A stretch of DNA of 64,000 nt. Source: Riptortus pedestris. Lineage: Eukaryota; Arthropoda; Insecta; Hemiptera; Alydidae. Below the pieces are notes generated by a model. That model was not told the DNA's origin. It did not search any database and saw nothing but the letters and a program-made list of their open reading frames with translations. Both the position numbers and the translations under genes were made by a program. Shown in pieces: positions 22,337 through 33,174 of this stretch (the first letter of the stretch is position 1; every line of letters starts with the position of its first letter). Where the stretch lies: positions 192,858,501 through 192,922,500 of the forward strand of contig CM032229.1 of the NCBI GenBank assembly GCA_019009955.1, written 5' to 3'.

Positions 22337-22867
22337 TGCAGATTTTCCTTAAGGGAAATCATCTATTGATGTTGTACTCAAGGTTTTATATTTAATCTGA
22401 TTCATTATAAATTACAGTACTAGAAATAGTACATAGTTTTCAATCAAATACATAAGTTATATTCTGATACGTTTAAGATATTGTTTTTATTTTTATTTTA
22501 CGTCCACTTTATGCTACTAGGCTAATCGGGACAGGTTATCTACAGGTTACCATCCTTTTCTAACCAGGGTGGGCCTAAGGAGTTTATTTAATGAGTTTGT
22601 CATTAAATAAATTTCTACTGCCCAGAGCGGGGTTCGAACCCGCCACTCTACGTCTGCCATGGGAGATTAGGACCAACGCCCTAACTCGCACGGCCAACCC
22701 GAGCCGCATTGTTTTTATTTCCGGTGAGCCGTTGGCAGACCTGTTTGTTTACATTTGAGACGCTTCCCGCCGGGAGGGGAATTATTTCTTATTACCGTTT
22801 GAATTAATTCACTTAAATTTCACGAGGAAAATCTGTTTAGTTTACGCAGCCCCTGCGTGACGGATTC
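22337..22867 (-). mobile_element. HPTA element interrupted by a SINE
   Basis: Palindrome GCAGATTTTCCTTAAGGGAA at 22339, middle deleted, 5' half with GAGCCGTTGGCAGACC and CGCAGCCCCTGCGTGACGGA. The SINE occupies 22503-22707. Confidence 0.75.
22503..22707 (-). repeat. tRNA-SINE, full length
   Basis: Perfect 13-bp duplications ATTGTTTTTATTT flank it (22490-22502, 22708-22720). Inverted, it reads GGCTCGGGTTGGCCGTGCGA, GTTAGGGCGTTGGTCC, the pol III B box GGGTTCGAACCCC, then a body with TTATTTAATGA and a 3' end AGCATAAAGTGGACGTAAAA. The head resembles class II (Ser/Leu) tRNA. Best-preserved copy with clean boundaries. Confidence 0.85.
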
Positions 22868-23135
22868 TATTAGGTGAAGCCAGTAATGATGGGTATTGTC
22901 ATAGAAGGAAAATTGAATGCTATGAATATTTCGGTTGTTAGTCATGTGCATATTTGCTTAGGCCGTAATCGTGTAGCTTTGGGAGCTTAGCATTAACAGG
23001 AATGACTCGCGGTGACGTCATACAAGGACATGTGACGTCATTGTTATAGCTGATTGAGAGAAAGGTTGGTCGAGGAAGAGACATTTAGACGCCGTGTATT
23101 TATATACTCAATGTTTCGCCTGTCTAATGAACAAA
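22868..23135. other. unassigned sequence
   Basis: GTGACGTCA-type sites at 23001-23042 (two TGACGTCA octamers 27 bases apart). No repeat or ORF recognised. Confidence 0.4.
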
Positions 23136-23470
23136 TCCCGTCACGCAGGGGCTGCGTTAACTAAGCAGATTTCCCATGTATCTCAAGAAGTAAACGTTCA
23201 ATGAGAACAATATTTCGTATTTAGGCTTCAAATATTGTGCTTCATAATATAACAGTTTATTGTTCATATGGCCATGAGTAGGAGAAGAGGTTTACTGAAA
23301 GCCGGAAACTAAAAACTGCAAGTATCTCGGTTAATATTCAAGATAGTGAAAAAACGTACATAACAGCATTTATAGAACGTTACATTTGCAATAAGATGGG
23401 TTCTGTACAATTTTTCGATCCGACGTATAATAACGGAGATATTAGTAATTTTAGTAGACCAAGAGCTTAA
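23136..23470 (+). mobile_element. HPTA 5' half, short subfamily
   Basis: TCCCGTCACGCAGGGGCTGC, arm, GTTCAATGAGAACAATATTT, GGTTAATATTCAAGATAGTG, ATAATAACGGAGATATT; stops before the C patch. Confidence 0.75.
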
Positions 23471-23504
23471 AGGGGAGGGGGGGTGGCTTTTATTCTGATA
23501 ATTA

Positions 23505-24043
23505 TTATTATTTATTATAAAAAATTATTCTGATTCATTAAAAATTGAAGCATTAGATATATATCATATGTGTGACTTAAGGCGTTGGTCTTAATCTCAT
23601 ACGGTAAACCTAGAGTGACGGGTTCGATTCCCGCCCTGGACAATAGGGATTTATTTGATTGGGGGACTCATTAAATACAATCCTTAGTCCCACCCCGGCT
23701 AGAAAAGGGTGGTAACCTGTAGATAACCCGTCCTCATTAGTCATAGTAGCATAAAGTGGACGTAAATAAAAAAATAAAAAAAAACTTTAGATATCTATAG
23801 TTTTCAACAAAATTAATATGTTATATTCCGTTATACTCCAGTAATTGTTTTTGTTTCCGGTGAGACGTTGTTCGTTTACATTTCAGACAATTTCCGTCGG
23901 GAGGTGAAAGATTTCTTATTACCGTTTGTATTTATTCACTTAATATTATCAGTGGTGTTGTGTTATGTAGTGTGTAGGTTTATCTATTATTAGACGTCAG
24001 GAAGGAAATCTGCTTAGGTTACGCAGCCCCTGCGTGACGAATT
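23505..24043 (-). mobile_element. HPTA 5' half interrupted by a SINE
   Basis: Inverted long-subfamily 5' half (ATTATTCTGATTCATTA, GGTGAGACGTTG, GCAGCCCCTGCGTGACG) with a SINE in the TAGATATAG block. Confidence 0.7.
23560..23785 (+). repeat. tRNA-SINE
   Basis: GTGTGACTTAAGGCGTTGGT, B box GGGTTCGATTCCCGCC, ATAGCATAAAGTGGACGTA and an A-rich tail. The flanks TTAGATATATAT and TTAGATATCTAT look like a target duplication. Confidence 0.8.
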
Positions 24044-24109
24044 TCGTGAGTAGTAGCTACGTTGGCAGCCTATAAACAGGAAGTAGAGAAAGTTAGTGAT
24101 GCAGCAGCT

Positions 24110-24332
24110 GTTATGGTGCTATTAGTTAGGGAAAGGCGCTGAGTGGGCGTGGCCTTGGCAGGAGTGGGAGGGGCCTTGGCAGAGGGGGGCGTGGCCGCCG
24201 TTGGAGTAGGAGGGGCCAGTATCTAGCCAGCCGTGTCTCTAGTCAGTCATGTGCCATGTGCCCAGCCAGGGCTACGACGCCGCATCTCATCATACACAAT
24301 ATACTCAACAAGTTCAAACACGCAGTCCGAAG
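24110..24332 (+). promoter_or_regulatory. GC-rich block: candidate promoter and untranslated first exon
   Basis: Two GGGCGTGGCC boxes and two GGAGGGGCC-type boxes fall in 24144-24210. At 24243 TCAGTC matches the arthropod initiator. A GTAAGC donor-like site follows at 24332. The 28-codon ORF from 24249 would run into that donor. Base composition is unlike anything within 10 kb and it matches no repeat here. It could serve an upstream GSK-3 isoform or another transcript. Inference only. Confidence 0.3.
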
Positions 24333-24404
24333 TAAGCACGCATTATCTCTAATTATTTTTAACAAATGTCCGATCCAGTCCTCAGGTTTAACATTTATAT
24401 AAAA

Positions 24405-24965
24405 GCCCGTCATGCAGGGGCTGCGTTAAGTAAGCAGATTTCCCACTTGCGTCGCATATGAGCATTTATCTCAAAATGTGAAAGTTCAATGGGAACAATA
24501 TTTCGTATTTAAGCTTCGAATAATGTGGTTTATTATATAACCCAGTATTGTTGGTGTAAAATGAGTAGGAGTGGGGATTTACTGAATGCTGAAAGCTAAA
24601 AAATGCAAATATCTTGGTTAATAATCAAGATTGAAAAAAAAAAACATATAACACCATTTATAGAACATAACATTTGCAATAAGATTGATTCTATACAATC
24701 TTTCAATCCGACGCATAATAACGGAGATATTTCGAATTATGGAAATTCTCCCCCACCCCCTCTAAACCCTCCTCCCATTGGTCGGTTTTCAACCATTAAC
24801 GAACTTGATCTTTAGTTTTACATAAAAACGTTTAAATATCGACTTTGATAACGATCGGACAAAAATTGCTAACACTAGAGCGTTAACAGATATATTGTAT
24901 ATAATTTTGAACGGACCTCATTTTTATCTCGTCAATAGCAGATTTTCCATATGGAAATTCATGTT
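24405..24965 (+). mobile_element. HPTA element, short subfamily
   Basis: GCCCGTCATGCAGGGGCTGC, arms, GAGTAGGAGTGGGGATTTAC, C patch at 24748-24775, and a 3' module reduced to TTGAACGGACCTCATTTTTA plus a partial palindrome. Confidence 0.75.
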
Positions 24966-25666
24966 GGTGCTCCGTATACTAAGCAGATTTGCCACGTGCT
25001 GTTATAATGGATTTGTGATCTCATTTCACCACATATTATGTGGTCCAATTGTCGTATTGTCGCCCCCCCCCGTTGGTTACCGTCGGCAGAAAACACGGAA
25101 GTTGCCGTAACTCGCCTAATGGGGAAAGGTATCCCCGTCCTTGAAAGGCAATATCCTACCTGCTAATTATTTAGGAAACGCTCAAAAATACATTTCATGA
25201 TTACAAGGAAATGTTGCAGCTCGTTTCTGCTCTCAGTGAATTAACTTGTAATTACTTTACTAGTGTTCGACCGAATTGTCCAAAACTAATGGACTCTAGG
25301 ACTTTTGCTGATGATCGGGACTGGGTTTGTCCTCGACCCAGAACAACAAGCAAGTATGGCAGACCTTGGCTAGTTTCAAACAGATCTGCTTTAGGTTGGA
25401 CTTTGCTAGTCCCATCGAGTAGATCTGAAGCAATACTTACTATTCCTGCCGACAAAGCATTTAGAACACTCAAGGGCTGCGTCAACCAAACAGATTTCTC
25501 TCCTCATGGAATTGTATCATTCAGCTTTGCAACCAAGAGTAGGCATTCACTGTTTCTCTTTTACATTAGCCAACAGCGCTCCAAACAGTAGGCATGCTAA
25601 GTACTTACCTACTATGGTGTGGCAAAAACATTTTAGTACCAATACAGACTGGCCCAATCATGCATT

Positions 25667-25670
<4 letters not shown>
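24966..25670 (+). other. unassigned, open frame of 126 codons
   Basis: The plus frame 25211-25591 begins MLQLVSALSELTCNYF and contains DDRDWVCPRPRTT; I recognise no domain. The 25470-25500 part, GGGCTGCGTCAACCAAACAG, is a diverged HPTA 5' end, so the last third of the frame is repeat-derived. Opposite-strand frames are also open. Probably non-coding. Confidence 0.35.

Positions 25671-25728
<58 letters not shown>
25670..25728. repeat. (TA)n microsatellite
   Basis: About 29 TA units, not clearly inside an HPTA copy. Confidence 0.9.
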
Positions 25729-25732
<4 letters not shown>

Positions 25733-25802
25733 AAAAGCCAATTTTATCCTGTATAATTTGATAGTTTGCCTTAAGTAGCCAATGCCTCGTAGACATTTAA
25801 CC

Positions 25803-25950
25803 CAGAGGTTCCCAAACTTCTATACCTTATGGACCACTAGCCATGTTTTTCGGTTTTGGGTAGCCCCGTCCTTGGCTAATATTGCATTTTTGTCAATTTA
25901 TCAACTTGAAATGTTTTGTGTCTGATGTCTTAACTGTAGTCAGGTGTAGT
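25803..25950 (+). mobile_element. hAT 5' terminal fragment
   Basis: CAGAGGTTCCCAAACTT followed by a TGGACCACTAG motif is the typical left end of hAT elements of the kind whose right end is at 45255. It is preceded by a (TA)n tract and low-complexity sequence. No transposase coding follows, so this is a terminal fragment only. Confidence 0.55.
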
Positions 25951-26029
25951 AGCAAAAATAGTAAAACTCACTTATTTCTATATATTTATTGATGACATCT
26001 GAATTAAACAGCTCTTGCTTGTATATCAT

Positions 26030-26360
26030 CTAGTAAATATCTGTTTAAACCCGTATTTAATATTTAAAATTGCTATATGTCCTTTCATGATTTATTGGAA
26101 TTTTCATTTTTCTCCCAGTCTAAACCCCTTGCCAATGTCAGATTTCAGCCGTACACCAACTAGATTTCTAGTTTTATATGAGACTGGTGTTCATTAGCGA
26201 ACAAGCGAAAATTGCTACGTCTAGAGCGAATACAGATTAATATATACAATTTTGAACATCTGCTAGGTAGGGCCGATGGACATTTGATGAAATATTTCGA
26301 AAATAATGAGTACAACCTCGATTGCTGATTTCCCTTGAGAGAAATCTGTAAAAAGTAAGT
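26030..26360 (+). mobile_element. HPTA, diverged 3' half
   Basis: AATGTCAGATTTCAGCCGTA, GGGCCGATGGACATTTGATG and the terminal TTCCCTTGAGAGAAATCTG. TA tract lost. Confidence 0.6.
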
Positions 26361-26369
26361 CGCCATTCA

Positions 26370-26779
26370 TCGGAGACCTGTTGCTTGTAAGGATTTATTA
26401 AATTATCCATATCCGTTGTTAAGATGTCTGAAGTGATTACCTTGGGCTATGATCGGCGCACATTAGTTGAAGCAGCAGTGATTGGCCAGCCTTTCCCTGG
26501 ACGTGACCTCACTCATTCATGATTATAGTACTGCATATTAGACTTGATGGAGTCAGGAGGTATTAATGACTCAACTCCATGACTAATACTACGAGGTATA
26601 AATGCTTTTTAATTTTCCCCTATTTAGCCATGGGCTCTTCATCTGAGGTTAATACAAGGATTTGCTTCAGTGTGGCTTTACCGAATTTCATTTATGGGAA
26701 GCCACCTGCTGAGGTTCTTTTCATGATCCCATGTTCGACAAATTTCCTGAAATGTCCTTCGGTCTGATCCTCCCTATGG
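26370..26779. other. unassigned sequence
   Basis: Non-repetitive within this window. A 32-codon frame from about 26424 (MSEVITLGYDRRTLVEAAVI...) has coding-like composition but no recognised domain. Confidence 0.3.
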
Positions 26780-27130
26780 AACAATGTATGAGGAAATATT
26801 GATATGCTCAACAATTCTTTCCAATATGAACTACTACCAGGTACTTCACCTGGAATAATTAATTCAAATCAATGTTAATATTTTGTCCTTAATAATTTAA
26901 ATCTATGCATAATGCACAGGAGACGGGAAATATGGCAATATGGAGGACAGTGAAGTCTTACTTATAAAACTAATTTTATTATTAACAAATCTACAGAAAC
27001 GACTGGTACAAACCCTAAACACTGGGACGGGTAAATGTCAAAATATTGTGCAAAGTAAAGCATTGCCCAAAAAAAAAACATCATCATTCAGCCCAAATGA
27101 ATTCCCGGGCGAAGCCGGTTATCTGAGTTA
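26780..27130 (+). mobile_element. Helitron Hel-A, copy 3 (3' part)
   Basis: Colinear with the 3' half of copy 4 and ends CCCGGGCGAAGCCGG then ...GTTAG, a mutated CTAG terminus. The stretch 26895-26960 preserves the unoccupied version of the site used by the HPTA insertion at 404. Confidence 0.7.
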
Positions 27131-27164
27131 GTCATTTTATAAATTTCTCTCACTCTCCCCCTCC

Positions 27165-28095
27165 CCCCAGATATATATTTGTCTGTTAATGCTCTAGCGG
27201 TCGTAATTTGTGCTTCATCGTTACTAAACTAGGTATTTAAAGGTTTTTTGTAAGAAGAAAGACGCAGTTCGTTAATGGCTGAAATAGGACCAGTGGGAAG
27301 GGGGGGGGGTATTGTTAGTGAGGTGGGATTTTGGAAAATTCAAAATATCTCCATAATTGTGAGTCCGATAGTAAAAGATTATAGAACTAATCTTGTTGAT
27401 GATTAACTGATTAACTATTGATGCTCTACAGTTGTTCTTCTACACCAGGTCTGGGCAACCTTAGACATGTTGCCGGCCAAACTTTAGTCTGCAAAAACGT
27501 TCGCGGGCCCTTTTAAAAGTAGTGCATTTTAAAGTAGTGTTCATAATTTTTAACGATAGATATCAGACATGAAATTATACAACAACGTAATTATAATACA
27601 ATTTTTTTTTTTAAATAGCAATATGAAATGAAAAAATATATACAACACGACAACGAAACTTAAAGAGCGACATCGAAATCAATGAGCTTGAATTTGAGAA
27701 ACTAATCCATCGATGTTTGGATTAATTCCACTGATACAAAGACGAAAAGAATTTTCCAAAATATCGCTAGTCAGCCTTGTACGATGTTTTGATTTATTAA
27801 CTTTCATCATTGAAAATAACTGTTGGCATTTATAAGTACTGCCCAACGCACAAATCTCTCCTCATCTTCCTCATTTGGAGTAAGTAGTGGAATATGTTTG
27901 TTAAATTGGGTTTATCAAAATGTCTTGCGGGCCGGATCAGACCTTACCGCGGGTAGGTGGTTGTCCACATATGTTCTAAGCATTTACCCTAACTCAAATA
28001 TTAAGAGAGTAATTCGGATTTTTTTTATTTCAGTCATAATATGAGATCTCATGTTTGTCTTAATGTGGGAAATCTGCTGTTTACTCAAACCCCGA
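27165..28095 (-). mobile_element. HPTA element split by hAT-N
   Basis: 27165-27437 carries CTCTAGCGGTCGTAAT, the G-rich patch and ATGCTCTACAGTTG. After the hAT (27446-27973) the element resumes at CTAACTCAAATATTA and ends at GGGAAATCTGC with a damaged 5' end. Confidence 0.7.
27446..27973 (-). mobile_element. hAT-N non-autonomous element, copy 1 (inserted in HPTA)
   Basis: The ends are CAGGTCTGGGCAACC and, inverted, CATATGTGGACAACC. Flanking 8-mers TTCTACAC (27438-27445) and TTCTAAGC (27974-27981) are a diverged 8-bp target duplication, the hAT hallmark. The minus strand still encodes HRTRLTSD, part of the conserved hAT C-terminus, so this is an internally deleted derivative of a transposon. 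It interrupts an HPTA copy on the minus strand whose halves lie at 27165-27437 and about 27990-28095. Confidence 0.8.
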
Positions 28096-28429
28096 ACTAT
28101 TTTTTTTTTGTTTATATATTATCTTTAGATGGCCTACATTATTTCCATAGATTGGTGACATTATGTAGTTGTGTTTACGATCTGCGGCAGAGTTATTTGA
28201 GTGACATGTGACCCCACTGGTTGATTTGTGACAGGAGTTGGAGTGTAGTACGACACGCGCCATAGATAATGGCAGGGCTATTTTAGAAACAGCAAACCTA
28301 TTTAGATCTACCAGGTTCCAGCCATCTCATCTATGGACGGCGAGTATGCTCTAGGTCAGCCCTTCAGAGTAGAATGCGGGTTATAGCCCAGGTTATCGTT
28401 TGAATCTTAAGGGAAGTAAGCTGCTGACG
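28096..28429. other. unassigned sequence
   Basis: No match to window repeats. Moderate GC. Confidence 0.35.
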
Positions 28430-28870
28430 TGACATGTGCAGGGGCTGTGTTAACTAAGCAGATTTCCCTCTTGAAGTTTAGTAATAGAGGAATATATCTG
28501 GCCAATTTACAATAAAAGTTCATAACTCTACAAAGGAAAGCGGCTGAATTGTAAACAAACAGGCCAGCCAACCTCGTAGCGCTGAATAGGCCAGAAAGAC
28601 AAACAAGTATTGAAATATATCTGAATATAGCATATTAATTTTATTGAAAAAATCTTACTAAAGCTAGTGCTGTAATTTGTAATGAATCAGAATCAGTTTT
28701 ATCCCAAACACTCAAATTTTAGTAATCCAAAAACAAAAGATAGGGGTGGGGATCAGAACTCACAAAGTAAAATTTCAATGAAAACAATATTTGGTATTTA
28801 AGCTTCGAATAATGTGGTTTGTTTAACTGAGTATTAAGTGGGGGTTTATTGAAGGCTGAAAACTGAAAAA
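28430..28870 (+). mobile_element. HPTA 5' half, cut by the next copy
   Basis: Long-subfamily 5' half ending at GGCTGAAAACTGAAAA, where the next HPTA copy begins head to tail. The 3' half is not found beyond that copy, so this is either truncation or nesting with later loss. Confidence 0.7.
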
Positions 28871-29408
28871 GTCCGTCACGCAGGGGCTGCGTAAACTAAG
28901 CAGATTTCCCATGTGAAGTTTTACAATAGGGAAATCTGCTTAATAACAACTGTAGTAGTAAGAAACCTCTAAACCTAAAACATTATTTAGGGCGTAATAA
29001 CCCAGTAGTTTCTAGCCCCAAAAAACAGTTGACCTAACCTCTAAACCTATTCACGAGGGACGAATAGTTATGGAAACGGCCTCCAGAGATCTCGGCGGAA
29101 AGTCCGAACATAGCCTACTGGTGACCACACGCAGAATACAAATGCAAATATCTCAGTTAATATTCAAGATACAGAATAAATGAATAGAACAATATTTATA
29201 GTAAATTTAATTTGCAATAAGATTTATTCTATAAAATGTTTCGATCCGACGCATAATAACGGAGATATTTTGAATTTTCAAAAATCCCCCCCTCCCACTG
29301 GTCCGATTTTAGCCATTAACGAACTTGATCTTCCTTTTTACATAAAACGATTAAATTCCGAGTTTGGTAAAGATCAAACAAGAATTGCGACCGCTAGAGC
29401 GTTAACAG

Positions 29409-29462
<54 letters not shown>

Positions 29463-29730
29463 GTAAACGAGACCTCATTTCGAATTTCATATGTAATATC
29501 TCGAAACTCGCCTCATAACATTTCTCCCCTCGATTTCAAGCTGTTATACGAACTTATACCATTCAATAAGATTATACTATGAGAAACGACTAATATCGAG
29601 ATAATTTGTAACGATTTTCATAACTAACATTGCCACCGATTTCAGCTGTTAACGAACTTGACAAATATTTTTACATGAAACGACTAAATATCGAGTTTTG
29701 TAACGATCAAACAAAAATATATATAGAGCG

Positions 29731-29767
<37 letters not shown>

Positions 29768-29870
29768 GTCATCTCCTGGATCGGATCGATGGAGATTTGA
29801 AGAAATGTTTCGAAAATCCCGCCATGAGTACAACCTGAACAGCTTATTTCCCTTGAGGGAAATCTGCTAA
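28871..29870 (+). mobile_element. HPTA element with internal duplication
   Basis: 5' end to (TA)n (29417-29460). A 240-bp segment then includes a second, diverged GTTAACGAACTTGACAAATA-to-TA stretch (29645-29762) before the 3' module and CTGCTAA end followed by T. Confidence 0.75.
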
Positions 29871-30147
29871 TATCGTCATCCGATAAGGTGCTAAGTCATA
29901 ATTCTTACTAATGATTGTGGAATCCATTGTCTGCTGGCAATCCGAATGTTTTATAAACATTAACCAAATATTTAAACATAGCTTTCCTTTATCTAGCCAC
30001 CGTCCCATCTATTTCCACTTAGCAAATATTTACTACAGGAATATGGCTCTATTATTAGATTTTTATTTTAGAAATACATGTTTATATAAACAATATCCTA
30101 GTCTAGTTCTTGGTATACATGTGTCGCGACTATTTTGGTCTTATAAA
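29871..30147. other. unassigned AT-rich sequence
   Basis: A plus frame here (29911-30177) lacks coding features and runs into HPTA. Confidence 0.35.
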
Positions 30148-31545
30148 GTCCGTCACGCAGGGGGCTGCGTAAACTAAGCAGATTTCCCACTTGAAGTTTT
30201 ACAATAGAAAAATCTGCATACGAGTAACACGGTAATGAGAAATCTTACAGTTAATTTTAATATGCTCCCAACGGAAACGGCTTCTGAATTGTAAACAAAC
30301 AGGGGTTTTTTTACAAACACACAGAGCTGAACAAATAGATAGACATATTCTTCGCCGGAAAGAAAAATAATCACTGAAATATATGTGAATATAACATATT
30401 AACTTTATTTACAAATTATTTAGTATATATCTAGTATATTTAGTAGATCTAAAAAAGGGGAGGGTATCAACAGAACATATTTGCATATATCTCTTAAAAT
30501 ATAAGCTTACACAAGTCTCTACACAATTTCACGAGAGCCGAACAGTTACGGAAACGGCAGAACTAACTTTCAGCGGAATCGCACGAACGGACCCGACAAT
30601 AGCTGAACATGAAAATGCAAATATCTTGGTTAATATTGGAGATATTAATAAAGAATAAATGTATATATCAATATTTAATTTGCAATAAGATTGGTTCTAT
30701 ACAAGTATTCGACCCGATCTATAGTAAAGGAGATATTTCGAATTTTCGAAAATTCTCGCTCTTAACCCCCCTCCCACTGGTCTGATTTCAGGCATTAACG
30801 AACTTAATTTTTCTTGTTGCATAAAACGAGTAAATATCGAGTTTGGTAACGATCAAACAAAATTTATGGCCACTTGATGGTCCTCAGACAAATATATTGT
30901 TAGGTTTATTACAAAATCAGTAATAAACTTTGTTTATTAGAGTACTAATTAAACACACACAAGCTTCAGAATTTTTATCACTGTACAATTTATTTAACAA
31001 TGCACTACACACTTGGTTAATTATCCTTAACTTCTACTCAGTTTTTCTTATTACACAGTCCAATAACTCACTCACGAAAACTGAAGTTCACAAAAACACG
31101 GCACTGCACTGATCTCAAAGATAACAGTACTGCACTTTCCTTTTACTTTTACACAGCACAACACAGTTCTTCACATGAAACACTTTACCGCACTGCAAAT
31201 AAGACGCACTGAACGCACTGTTGATCACTTGAAGAGAGCTGAGAACAAACTAAAACTCATCAAAGGATACGTGTCCAGATCCAGGACGGGTATTGCCGAG
31301 AACGATCTAGACTATCGGTCGGCTCCTTTCATCTACTTCGTACTTCTTAAATATGTGATTAACTCTGTTTAATTTTTCATATACGTAGTTTTCCCATCAC
31401 GATATAATTGTGTATATGTTTTCGACCAGCTTATATTTATATATGGTGTTGTTATATATAATTTTGAATGGACCTCATTTTCGTCATCTCCTGAGTAGGA
31501 TCGATGGACATTTGAATAAAGTTTTTGAAAATCGCGTCATGAGTA
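30148..31545 (+). mobile_element. HPTA element carrying an LTR-like insert
   Basis: 5' end AGTCCGTCACGCAGGGGG at 30148 through to ACAGACAAATATA at 30896. The 3' module resumes at 31450 (TTGAATGGACCTCATTTTCG) and stops after CGCGTCATGAGTA. The insert 30898-31440 sits where the TA tract belongs. Confidence 0.8.
30898..31440 (-). mobile_element. LTR-like insert, copy 1
   Basis: Shares with 61884-62457 the blocks ACACAGTCCAATAA(C/T)TCACTCACG, ACGGCACTGCACTG, TTTACCGCACTGCA, and a right part TCTACTTCGTACTT / TCTACGTCACACTT. Inverted, its end reads CAGTAATAAA-like polyadenylation sequence and finishes ...CCTAACA, so a solo LTR read on minus is the leading guess. No internal coding region. Confidence 0.45.
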
Positions 31546-32013
31546 GCAGTATGTGTGAAATGTGCTTAGTTTGACGCATGACGGTCTTAGAGCTGGGTCA
31601 CAATTCATTGATTCCTATTTGGCAGTACATTTTTGTGCAATGCTTGAATTGACTCGGCTAACCTGAGCTGGTTGTGATCAGATGTATGTTGTCGGAGAGA
31701 GCACTGTAATGAATTGCTTGGATTAAGTTATATGAGACAGCTGATTGTGGTTTATTGGTGGTGTGAAGGAGGCATAGTTAGATAAGCAGGCTCCTCACAC
31801 AGTAGGCAAGGACCTCTGCTAGGTTCAGTTAGCATGCTATGTATGTTGTTAGCACTCTGTGTGCATTGCAATTAGCAGCAGCTGTCCGTCAGTCTACTCC
31901 TTGTTGTTCTCCGACTCTGCAATGATTTGGAGCAGGATATGGCGCTTACAAATATGTAAAGTATTTCTTCTTTTAAACCCACCTTTCTAGTCTGCAGGCT
32001 AATAATGATTCAG
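31546..32013. other. unassigned sequence
   Basis: GC-richer than flanks. A scrap near 31655 (TCGGCTAACCTGAGCTGG) matches the SINE head; otherwise unrecognised. Confidence 0.35.
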
Positions 32014-32310
32014 GCAGATTTCCCTTAAGGGTAATGCAATATCTAGATTAAAATTCAAGATAGAGAATAAATGTATATAACAATATTTATAGTAAATTTA
32101 ATTTGCAATAAGATTGATTCCGTACTATTTTTCTATCCGACATATAGTAACGGAGATATTTCGATTTTTCGAAAATCCTCCCCCTAAACCACCCCCCCCT
32201 CCCTCTGGTCCGATTTCAGCCGTTAACGAACTTGATCTTTCTTTTTACACAACACGTTTATGAGTTTGGTAACCATCAAGTAAAAATTGCGACCACTTGA
32301 GCTTTAATAG

Positions 32311-32366
<56 letters not shown>

Positions 32367-32491
32367 GAACGGACCTCATTTTTGTTATCTTCTGGGTAGG
32401 ATCGATGGGCGTTTGAAGAACATTTTCGAAAATCGCGTCATGATTACGACCTCAATTCAATTGCTGATTTCCTATAACGGAAAACTGCTAA
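32014..32491 (+). mobile_element. HPTA derivative with the palindrome at both ends
   Basis: Starts GGCAGATTTCCCTTAAGGG (usually the 3' signature) instead of the AGTCCGTC end. It continues normally through the C patch and (TA)n (32316-32361) to CTGCTAA. Confidence 0.75.
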
Positions 32492-32534
32492 AATGCTATC
32501 TACTTAATTCGTCTATATTATACCTTTTGGTTTG

Positions 32535-32650
32535 TAGTTTTGGTACTTTCTTCCGTTGTAATATGTATACCAAGTTTCATAAAATTCGGTTTAGCCGTTT
32601 ATGCGTGAAAAGGAAACCAACAGACGCCAAAGCCATAAATTGCTATCTGG
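32535..32650 (-). repeat. Hel-A 5'-region fragment
   Basis: Reads, inverted, the Hel-A leader containing ACGCATAAACGGCTAAACCG. Adjacent to a foldback element. Confidence 0.5.
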
Positions 32651-32658
32651 TCTCTGGT

Positions 32659-32846
32659 TTGGAGAGAGAAAAAGACGTCCAAATCTTCACTTTTTTTTTA
32701 TTTCGGCTCTAAGCGGTTGTCACTTGCAGACTTTCCCAATGAGCCCATGCAAGTAGCTCTGAAGATGGAGGCAATAGTCTTCGAAAGCGGTTAGCGCCGA
32801 AATAAAAAAAAATTGTGAAGAATTGGACGTCTTTTTCTCCCTCCAA
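32659..32846. repeat. foldback element, ~60-bp arms
   Basis: The left arm starts TTGGAGAGAGAAAAAGACGT and runs to CTAAGCGGTTG. The right arm is its inverse, ending GGACGTCTTTTTCTCCCTCC. The loop is about 65 bp. Could be a MITE; the outer ends show no clear target duplication. Confidence 0.7.
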
Positions 32847-33174
32847 GTAAAAATATTCTTCACTTCCAACAACACTGCTGTGGGTTTGGTTGTTATGATG
32901 GCACTTGAAAGGTTAGACATATTCCAAGTCCCATTTTCCTGGTATACATCTGTGATTAGCATTATATGCCTCCTATTTGCCTACCTCTTTGGGAGCAGGC
33001 CAAATTTACGGAGTAGTTTTGTGTTAATTCACTTAGGACCAATTTGCAAGTTATCTTGTAAAAATAGCCTACATATATTAACCTTCCATATTCTTACTTT
33101 TTGTTTATGTATGTTGCTCTATTAATTATTTACTTAAAATTATGTATTTTGTCTTCGATTGCAGAAAGTCAATC

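Noticed and set aside
21749..22369. 206-codon repeat protein
   Set aside because: Starts inside the array, unit changes are mostly replacements, and no promoter or flanking exon is evident.
22620..22707. tRNA gene
   Set aside because: The B box is good but the sequence continues into a SINE body with a target duplication; the acceptor stem does not pair.
25211..25591. 126-codon ORF as a gene
   Set aside because: The last third is an HPTA remnant, the opposite strand is also open, and no family is recognised; kept only as unassigned sequence.
32720..32785. hammerhead ribozyme in the foldback loop
   Set aside because: CTGAAGA here can pair with the downstream TCTTC, so the required core would not be free.
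32823..33125. 100-codon plus ORF and opposing 80-codon minus ORF
   Set aside because: Both begin in the foldback arms; neither shows a recognisable domain.
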